Shown piece after piece: positions 1 to 5,369 of a DNA stretch of 5,369 nt. Each line of letters starts with the position of its first letter. Positions within the stretch are counted from its first letter, which is position 1. This DNA comes from Candidatus Omnitrophota bacterium. GTDB lineage: Bacteria; Omnitrophota; Gorgyraeia; B26-G9. The stretch is from assembly GCA_023136735.1 (NCBI GenBank), contig JAGLQQ010000223.1, forward strand, positions 1-5,369, written 5' to 3'. The notes beneath the pieces are model-generated. The model was not told where the DNA came from. It did not search any database and worked only from the letters and a program-made list of their open reading frames with translations. The position numbers and the translations under genes were made by a program.

Positions 1-3000
1 GAGAGGCTTAAGAGGCTCTCTATGATCGCGGTCGAATTTGCAACTTCAGACTCAACTCTATCAATATGGTCATTAAGTTTCTTATCCATGCTGCTGCCGA
101 GTTTCATCTTGATATAATAAGCAGAGCTGCTGATGACATTTAAGGGATTACGAATCTCATGCGCAATACTTCCCGCTAATTGCCCCAATACCGCCAGTCT
201 CTCAGCGATAAGCAGATCCTCCTGCGTCTTGCGCAGCTGACTGGTCCTCTCCGAGACCATCTCTTCGAGATGTTCCTGATGTTTCTGCAGTACTGCTTCC
301 GACTGTTTCATCTTCTCCAATAATCTGGCGTTCTCCAGAGAAATAGCCGCTTCGTAGGTAAAGAAATTCGTTATAGCGGCTCTCTCCGCGGTAAAAACCG
401 AATCGGAAAGGCGGTTTTCCAGATAGAGAACCCCCACCAGTTTATTCTGTTTAATTACCGGAAGGCAAAGGACAGATTTAAGTTTCATCTCCTGTACCTC
501 AGGATTATCTTTAAATTCTCCCTTTTCTGAGGCATCATCAAGAAGAACCATTTTTTTGGTGCGATTGACATAATGGACAATCGCGTGGCAGATATCCCTG
601 CAATCGTCAAATTTTTGGTTTGTAGTCCGGATGACATTTTTCTCGGTAATATGGCTTTCGGCACGGATTATTAAGCCGCCTCTTTCTTCCATAACCAAAT
701 AGCCGTGCTGGGCGCCCGAACTTTCCAAAACCACGTTCATAATCCTATCCAGCAGAACATTCTCTTCCGTCTCCGCCGGAATAATAAGGCAGGACTTAAT
801 AAGATAATTTATGTCGATATTCGGAAGTGTTAAAGCCGGTGTTGAAGCGGTAACTTTATAAACTGGTATCTTTTCTTCAAAATATTCGGGATATTTTTTT
901 ATCAGCAATATCTCTTTTCGCTGAGCGCCGCAGCTTTTATATAAGCGCGCAGCCTCCCTTAAAAAAACACCTTTTATGCCTTCAAAATGTTGTTTCGGTT
1001 TTACATGCTTTCCGTCGGTAGCGCAAAACCACCATTTATCGCAGCTTGGCTTCTTCGTATCAACTCTCTTTTTACACGTTTCATACTCCGGACAAAATCT
1101 GCTAACATCAGAAAGTTTTTCGATAAGTTCTCCCAGACATTCATTGAGATGAGCTTCTAAAAATGTGTACCGATATTGATAAGCAAGGTTTATAGCATCA
1201 ATATATAGACTCCTGGCTTCCCGCGGCTCTCCGATAATCCGCTCCAGTTCCGCGTAAATAAAAGCCAGATAAGGCCTTAATAAAGGGCCTAAATGAGCCC
1301 ATGTTTCAACCTTTTTTATTAGCGGTTGAATATATGAGAGCAATTCATCCTTGGTTTTATATTTAATTTCTTCTTCATGAAGACGAAGGGCATTCAGCAC
1401 CAAAAAAACATGCCATTGCCGATTCAGCACATTATCAGTCAATCCGGAAAGGTATTTTTTGACACCCTGCAAACACTCTTCGGCTTTCTCATGTTCTCCC
1501 AAATAATAATGGACAAAGCTCATATGCACATAATAACTACCCGCGGAAGCCACATGATTATCTTTTTCCCAAAGTTTTAGTTTTTCATCCATAGCAATGG
1601 GAGTATGATCTTTCTTCATCGGCTCTATCCATCCGGCCTGCATTGCCTCTGCCAAGCGGACAGAAAAATAGAGATGATACTTCTTGGAGAATTCTAAACA
1701 CTCATGGGCGCATTTTTCTATTCTCCTCAAATCACTTCCCTGCACCTGAAGGTTCCACATAAGCGGCCCATAGGAAAGTCCCGCGTTGTAAAGGTCTCCG
1801 GAATTTTTGCCGCACTGTATTGATTTCAGACAATAATCGATTATTTCCTCGGGGTGACTCCTCGAATGCGCGTTGCACCATACGATTCCATTCATCCCTC
1901 GCGTAGCGCCGAAGGTGTTAGGATGTCTCTGGCTTAAATCGCGCGCGAGGTCTTCGTATTTAAATGCCTTTTCAAATTCACCTTTTTCGGCCAGACAAAG
2001 GCCCATGATAGAGAATGAATAAATAACCGACTCATCCATACCGCCAGCTAAACAGTGTTGGGTTGATTGGGCGGCCGAAAGATAAAACTGCGGAACAAAC
2101 CCCGACATGTAAAGATCGGGAATAAGTTCACTATAAAACGCCAATTCTATCTTGCTCTTTCTGTCCTTGGTAAACGGAATATTAAGGATAGTATTCCATA
2201 CATCTATATTCTTGGATTCTATATCCTTCATTATCTCGTCTCTTTTCCTCTCCGCTTCCTCAGCGTTATCAGGAATTGATTTGTTGAAATAGGCAAGCCC
2301 GCGATTTGCGGTCTCTATAGCTTTTATGAAATTGCCGATCGAAGAAAGCGAGGTAGTCTGCTCCGCGAGACACTCCGCCCTGTCGAGATTTGTCTTCGCG
2401 TTCTCGAGTAAATAGTTAAGCAACTGTTCCGAATTATCGTATCTACCGCACATCAGTTCTGTCTTTGCCGATTTCTGATATATCTTAAAGGTCTTCTCAT
2501 ATTGCGTTTCCCAGCAATCCGGGGACAAAAGCTCTCTTGCCAGCTGAAAATATTCATTAGCCGCTTCCGAAGCCAATGCGTCCAAAGCTTTGTTGCCAGC
2601 GTGATAGTTTATATCCGATAACCGGTACGCCATGGGCGGTTCCAAAGCAGAAGGATTTCCAAGGTTTAAGTGAGCGGTCATCGAAAAAATATTGAACAGG
2701 CTGTCGATCCTCTCTAAATCCACTCCTTCAGGCATGCAGGATAACAAACGTGTCCCTACCGTCCAATGAATCCGGCGCCTTCTCTCCGGTTCTATCGCGC
2801 TTAAGACTGCTTCCTGCACCCTGTCGTGAACAAACTGCAAGTCGTCTTTATTCTCCATCAAAAACCCCTGAGCCAGAGCGGGTTTTAACATCTCAAAGGT
2901 ATTTAGTAAAGTTATTTCCTTAATCATAGCGATCTCGGTAGGAGAGAAACGGTTGCCCATGCAAGCACAATATTCGAGCAATTCTATAGTCGCGGCGGGG

Positions 3001-4856
3001 AGTTTCTTGATCCTGGAGCTAAAAAGCGCGACAACTGTAGGCGGCATGTCCGATTGCCTTATCTTGTTGACATCCCACTGCCAATGCCGGTTTTCATCCA
3101 AGTACATAAGATTCTTGGTATTAAGGTAAGAAAGTATTTCGCTTACGAATAAAGGATTACCTTCGGAAAGATTAGCTATGAAAATAGAGAGTTCTTCGGT
3201 TTGAGAAAGAGGCGACTCAAGAATATAAGATACCATCTCATGGCAATGTTCGCACTCCAAAAGCTTAAGTCTCGTCTCTCTAAACGGACTTTTTTGTTCT
3301 TTGATATCCCGGATTAGACGAGTCAAATGATGATCAGCGGTTACTTCATTATGGCGATAAGCCCCTATAAAGAAGAGGTAGTTATAATCTTGATGGTTAG
3401 CAAAAAGATTATTTAAAAAATCAAAGGTCGCGGTATCGCACCATTGAAGATCATCAATAAATATAGTAAGGGGATTCTCTTCATTGGCAAGGCAGGCTAA
3501 AAACTGCCCGAAGAGCTCGTTAAAACGGTTTTTCGCCTCTACAGGCGGAAGAGAGTTAACCTCGGATTGCGGCCCTATTAATACTTCAAGCTCAGGAATG
3601 ACCTCAGTTATAATCCTGCCGTTAGTTCCCAGCGTCTTTAGTATTTTATCTTTCCGGAACTCACCCCTTTCGTCGCTTTCCGTTAAAAACGTCCCTATCA
3701 GATTGCGCAAGCTCTGAATAAGCGCGCTATACGGTATGTTCTTTTGGTAGAGATCGAATTTTCCCGAAGTAAAATAGCCGCGGCGTTTGACTATCGGCTT
3801 TTGAAGCTCCTGAATAAGGCGGGTCTTTCCGATACCCGGTAAGCCTGATATAAACATCGAACGGAAGAAGCCTTCTGCGGCCTGGTTATATTCATCCAAA
3901 ATCATCTTCGCCTCATCATCTCGTCCGACCATTTTCGAGATAAATGTAACACGGCGCGTATAATCGCAAACGCCAAGAGAAAACCCATCGATAGTTCCTT
4001 TTGCCTCATATTCATTACGGCATTGGATAATGTCCGCGAGTAAACCTGTGGCGCTAAGATAACGTTTTTCCGGCTGCTTGAGTATAAGCTTTGCGACTAT
4101 CTTGCTTACCATCTCTGGGATCTCGGGATTTATTTCAGTAACATACGGCGCTTCTTCCGCCAGATGTGAATGTATAAGTTCCAACGGGTCAAGCGAGAGA
4201 AAAGGAAGCCTGCGCGTCAACAATTCATAAAAAATAATGCCCATCGCGTAAAGGTCCGAAGAAAAATCTACACTGTGGTTTATGCGTCCCGTCTGTTCCG
4301 GCGAGGTATACGCAAGGGTACCCTTAACAAAAACAAGGTCATAAATAAAATGGCTTACCCCCCTGACATCTAGTGAAGATATAAAATCGATCAGCCGGAT
4401 ATCAAAGCTCTTCGGATGAATCAGTATGTTATGCGGTTTAAGCCCTCCGTAAATAATACCGCTCTCGTGGACTTTATTAACAGCCTGGACCAAAAAGCAG
4501 CTTATGGTAAAGAAATCTGTGAGAGAAATTTTCGGCTGCGCGGATTCCCATTCGTTAAGAGGAACTCCGTCAAAATACTCTCGCACAATAAACCGAGTAT
4601 CTTCTATTATTTCAAAAGAAAGAGGCCTTATAAGCAAAGGGTCATTCAGAACCTTAAGCCGCTCAATCTTTTGCCGAAAATGCAGTTTCTGATACTCAGG
4701 CAGGAATCCTACTTTTAGAACTTTCAGAACAAGCGGACGTTCGGGGAATTTTTTATGGAAGACCTTATAGACCACCGATTGCGGCCCCTCTCCTAATTTT
4801 TGAACTATTTCATAATTAGAGATTGAGACTTTTTTGACATTCATTTTTTTTAACAT
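1..4856 (-). CDS. Multidomain sensor: pseudokinase-like Ser/Thr kinase domain, AAA/STAND ATPase, helical repeats, GAF, histidine kinase (3' end outside window)
   Basis: A single open frame of 1618 codons begins at ATG 4856 and runs off the left edge. Residues 15-280 form a Hanks-type kinase fold: glycine loop LGEGPQSVVY (21-30), Lys45, KPHN (140-143), DFI (157-159), GTLAYTSPEQTG (179-190) and DLYAMG (201-206). YGG (136-138) replaces HRD, so the catalytic Asp is absent. Residues ~310-690 form an ATPase: Walker A GLPGIGKT (338-345), GKFD (365-368), Walker B TIFIDDLQWCD (464-474), GAYRHNEV (498-505), EGNPLF (565-570) and FVHDRVQEA (675-683). Residues ~750-1250 look like TPR-type helical repeats. 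A CX5CX10CX5C cluster (1255-1278) precedes the family-like YKSCGA...KKYP stretch. GAF spans ~1358-1512, followed by a coiled coil and the H-box SIAHEIRNPLN with His1566. The HATPase domain is not visible. No signal peptide or membrane segment is seen, so the protein is probably cytoplasmic. Start choice is uncertain: AAGGA lies 1 nt before ATG 4856 and 13 nt before the in-frame ATG at 4844. The nearest upstream in-frame stop is a TGA with no other start after it. The family assignment is firm; the input signal and output partner are unknown. Confidence 0.95.
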   Translation of the reverse strand, partial: MLKKMNVKKVSISNYEIVQKLGEGPQSVVYKVFHKKFPERPLVLKVLKVGFLPEYQKLHFRQKIERLKVLNDPLLIRPLSFEIIEDTRFIVREYFDGVPLNEWESAQPKISLTDFFTISCFLVQAVNKVHESGIIYGGLKPHNILIHPKSFDIRLIDFISSLDVRGVSHFIYDLVFVKGTLAYTSPEQTGRINHSVDFSSDLYAMGIIFYELLTRRLPFLSLDPLELIHSHLAEEAPYVTEINPEIPEMVSKIVAKLILKQPEKRYLSATGLLADIIQCRNEYEAKGTIDGFSLGVCDYTRRVTFISKMVGRDDEAKMILDEYNQAAEGFFRSMFISGLPGIGKTRLIQELQKPIVKRRGYFTSGKFDLYQKNIPYSALIQSLRNLIGTFLTESDERGEFRKDKILKTLGTNGRIITEVIPELEVLIGPQSEVNSLPPVEAKNRFNELFGQFLACLANEENPLTIFIDDLQWCDTATFDFLNNLFANHQDYNYLFFIGAYRHNEVTADHHLTRLIRDIKEQKSPFRETRLKLLECEHCHEMVSYILESPLSQTEELSIFIANLSEGNPLFVSEILSYLNTKNLMYLDENRHWQWDVNKIRQSDMPPTVVALFSSRIKKLPAATIELLEYCACMGNRFSPTEIAMIKEITLLNTFEMLKPALAQGFLMENKDDLQFVHDRVQEAVLSAIEPERRRRIHWTVGTRLLSCMPEGVDLERIDSLFNIFSMTAHLNLGNPSALEPPMAYRLSDINYHAGNKALDALASEAANEYFQLARELLSPDCWETQYEKTFKIYQKSAKTELMCGRYDNSEQLLNYLLENAKTNLDRAECLAEQTTSLSSIGNFIKAIETANRGLAYFNKSIPDNAEEAERKRDEIMKDIESKNIDVWNTILNIPFTKDRKSKIELAFYSELIPDLYMSGFVPQFYLSAAQSTQHCLAGGMDESVIYSFSIMGLCLAEKGEFEKAFKYEDLARDLSQRHPNTFGATRGMNGIVWCNAHSRSHPEEIIDYCLKSIQCGKNSGDLYNAGLSYGPLMWNLQVQGSDLRRIEKCAHECLEFSKKYHLYFSVRLAEAMQAGWIEPMKKDHTPIAMDEKLKLWEKDNHVASAGSYYVHMSFVHYYLGEHEKAEECLQGVKKYLSGLTDNVLNRQWHVFLVLNALRLHEEEIKYKTKDELLSYIQPLIKKVETWAHLGPLLRPYLAFIYAELERIIGEPREARSLYIDAINLAYQYRYTFLEAHLNECLGELIEKLSDVSRFCPEYETCKKRVDTKKPSCDKWWFCATDGKHVKPKQHFEGIKGVFLREAARLYKSCGAQRKEILLIKKYPEYFEEKIPVYKVTASTPALTLPNIDINYLIKSCLIIPAETEENVLLDRIMNVVLESSGAQHGYLVMEERGGLIIRAESHITEKNVIRTTNQKFDDCRDICHAIVHYVNRTKKMVLLDDASEKGEFKDNPEVQEMKLKSVLCLPVIKQNKLVGVLYLENRLSDSVFTAERAAITNFFTYEAAISLENARLLEKMKQSEAVLQKHQEHLEEMVSERTSQLRKTQEDLLIAERLAVLGQLAGSIAHEIRNPLNVISSSAYYIKMKLGSSMDKKLNDHIDRVESEVANSTAIIESLLSL

Positions 4857-4870
4857 GTCCTTAAGTATAT
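4857..4870 (-). promoter_or_regulatory. AAGGA ribosome site and TATACT box directly before the sensor gene
   Basis: The minus strand reads ATATACTTAAGGAC immediately before ATG 4856. AAGGA (4862-4858) is a good Shine-Dalgarno core, but it sits only 1 nt from ATG 4856 and 13 nt from the alternative ATG 4844; neither spacing is ideal. The TATACT (4869-4864) could be a -10 box. If it were used, the transcript would begin at about the ATG itself and be leaderless, and AAGGA would not be transcribed as a useful ribosome site. There is no convincing -35: the hexamer 17 nt upstream is AGAGTT. Which reading is right decides the start codon. Confidence 0.35.
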
Positions 4871-5007
4871 AATTAAGCTGTAAAAAAACTCTCTTGTATC
4901 AAACGGTACTTATTAAAACGACATGAAGCCTTTTAGAATAGCTTATTAATGATATTAACATTTTATTGCAAAAAAATCAATATCCACCTCTTTACATGTC
5001 AACCTCT
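4857..5007. other. Intergenic spacer between the small ORF and the sensor gene
   Basis: This is an AT-rich spacer of 151 nt with no open frame of note on either strand. It contains the distal copy of the 12-bp direct repeat and, at its left end, the AAGGA/TATACT block before the sensor gene. I found no convincing intrinsic terminator after the small ORF, so read-through into the sensor gene is possible. Confidence 0.5.
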
Positions 5008-5013
5008 TTACAT
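4986..5013. repeat. 12-bp direct repeat with 16-bp period
   Basis: The 12-mer ACCTCTTTACAT occurs exactly twice, at 4986-4997 and 5002-5013, separated by GTCA. On the minus strand this reads as two copies of ATGTAAAGAGGT. The upstream copy contains the TAA stop of the small ORF. A perfect -35-like TTGACA (5002-4997, minus) is formed across the junction, but no good -10 follows it at 16-18 nt. The arrangement could be a tandem binding site or a small local duplication. Confidence 0.6.
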
Positions 5014-5157
5014 TCCTTTTTTCTCAGTTAAAGGCATCTCTTCAGTATTATTAATACTCTCAATAATCTTTTTCAAATCAGAAGCATTCTGCTGGGCCAT
5101 TTCCAAACTGGCCTGAATTAGCAGCAATGCAATACTTTTACGTAATACCTGCAACAT
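5008..5157 (-). CDS. Small hypothetical protein, 49 aa
   Basis: An open frame of 49 codons runs from ATG 5157 to TAA 5010-5008. An in-frame TAA lies seven codons upstream of the ATG, so this is the full frame. A weak purine-rich ribosome site (GAAAG, about 9 nt upstream) precedes the start. The product begins MLQVLRKSIALLLIQASLEM. It is predicted to be mostly one amphipathic helix (about residues 3-36), followed by a charged tail ending EKKGM. No transmembrane segment or catalytic motif is evident. The helix with repeated Ala/Gln/Leu and Lys-Lys faintly resembles short YjfB-type putative motility proteins, but this is an impression and not an assignment. It lies 151 nt upstream of the large sensor gene on the same strand, so co-transcription is possible. 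Its small size means a chance ORF cannot be excluded. Confidence 0.5.
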   Translation of the reverse strand: MLQVLRKSIALLLIQASLEMAQQNASDLKKIIESINNTEEMPLTEKKGM

Positions 5158-5219
5158 ATCAGTATTCTTTCTTTTTTACTTAAAATTGCTTTAAAAACAT
5201 ATATCCAATGATCTTATTA

Positions 5220-5248
5220 AGTATATCACAGGTTAAAGCGTTTTACAC
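5220..5248 (-). promoter_or_regulatory. Candidate sigma70-type promoter for the small ORF
   Basis: On the minus strand a good -10 hexamer TATACT lies at 5225-5220. The hexamer 17 nt upstream is GTGTAA (5248-5243), a poor match to TTGACA, so the promoter would be weak or activator-dependent. Predicted transcription would start near 5213 and leave a leader of about 55 nt before ATG 5157. The -35 position overlaps the edge of the inverted repeat at 5247-5273. This is a motif reading only. Confidence 0.35.
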
Positions 5249-5273
5249 CCCAAAGGACTATCCCCCTCGGGGT
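5247..5273. repeat. G/C-rich inverted repeat (hairpin or operator-like)
   Basis: ACCCC (5247-5251) is complementary to GGGGT (5269-5273). An inner AAAGG/CCTC pairing extends the stem with one wobble and one bulge, around a loop of about 8 nt. An alternative compact hairpin pairs CCCC with GGGG within 5262-5272. No T-run follows on either strand, so it is not a typical intrinsic terminator. It stands out in AT-rich DNA and lies just upstream of, and touching, the -35 region of the candidate promoter for the small ORF. Confidence 0.4.
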
Positions 5274-5369
5274 ACAAAATAGGATTAAAAGAACTCCGCG
5301 AAAAATTAGGCTCTTTCTTATTTAGTGTGGACTTTGAATAAAGATTATGGGGGAATTTTTAAGCGCGTT

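Larger units (their letters stand above)
5158..5369. other. Right-hand non-coding region
   Basis: Apart from the candidate promoter and inverted repeat, no gene can be supported here. On the plus strand, one frame is open from 5237 to the TAA at 5339-5341 and contains a protein-like stretch GLKELREKLG (from 5282). It has no ATG, GTG or TTG start in its first part, so it is either chance or a decayed gene end. An ATG at 5347 on the plus strand begins MGEFLSA and reaches the window edge; it lacks a clear ribosome site and cannot be judged from seven codons. Confidence 0.4.

Noticed and set aside
1..20. Repeated AGAGGCT at the left edge
   Set aside because: It lies inside the coding frame and encodes a Ser/Leu-rich helix turn; the similarity follows from repeated codons.
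1377..4718. Several plus-strand open frames of 62-100 codons inside the large gene
   Set aside because: All lie antisense to the continuous minus-strand coding frame, whose domains are clearly recognisable, and their products show no known motifs. They are shadow frames.
4946..4958. Short inverted repeat TTAAT-GAT-ATTAA
   Set aside because: Five-base AT-only arms in AT-rich DNA are expected by chance, and no functional context was seen.
4972..4989. T-run on the minus strand after the small ORF as a possible intrinsic terminator
   Set aside because: No stable G/C-rich stem precedes the T-run, so it does not meet the pattern of an intrinsic terminator.
5347..5369. Plus-strand ATG reaching the right edge (MGEFLSA)
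   Set aside because: Only seven codons are visible and there is no clear ribosome site, so it cannot be called a gene.
1..5369. CRISPR arrays, tRNA or rRNA genes, insertion sequences
   Set aside because: No regularly spaced repeats, cloverleaf-like segments, rRNA signatures, transposase motifs or terminal inverted repeats were seen.

Overview
The window is dominated by one very long minus-strand gene. It starts near position 4856 and is still open at position 1, so its 3' end lies outside. The 1618 visible codons read without a stop or frameshift. They encode a multidomain signalling protein of the type often annotated as 'trifunctional serine/threonine-protein kinase / ATP-binding protein / sensor histidine kinase'. 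The order is an N-terminal Hanks-type kinase fold, an AAA-like STAND ATPase, a long helical-repeat region, a Cys-containing insertion, a GAF domain, a coiled coil and a histidine-kinase H-box. The HATPase catalytic domain would lie beyond position 1.

The most notable point is in the kinase domain. It keeps the fold signatures of the family (glycine loop, beta-3 Lys, Asn of the catalytic loop, SPEQTG, DLYAMG), but YGG stands where HRD or HKD should be. The catalytic base is therefore missing and the domain is predicted to be a pseudokinase. A CX5CX10CX5C cluster also interrupts a stretch that usually runs straight from the helical repeats towards the GAF domain.

Right of the big gene (4857-5369) the DNA is AT-rich and mostly non-coding. 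It holds one short minus-strand ORF of 49 codons (5008-5157) ahead of the big gene in the same orientation. It also holds a 12-bp direct repeat overlapping that ORF's stop codon, a G/C-rich inverted repeat, and a 10-bp sequence with a TATACT -10-like core that occurs once upstream of each gene. The last ~100 bases contain no gene I can support.

The organism is a bacterium of moderate GC content. Fusions of this kind are common in cyanobacteria, myxobacteria, other deltaproteobacteria and several uncultured phyla. Frequent ATA and AGG codons and the moderate GC would fit an uncultured Gram-negative lineage, but the window does not identify the taxon. How the two genes relate functionally is not evident from sequence; the big protein looks like a cytoplasmic sensor-integrator without transmembrane segments in the visible part.
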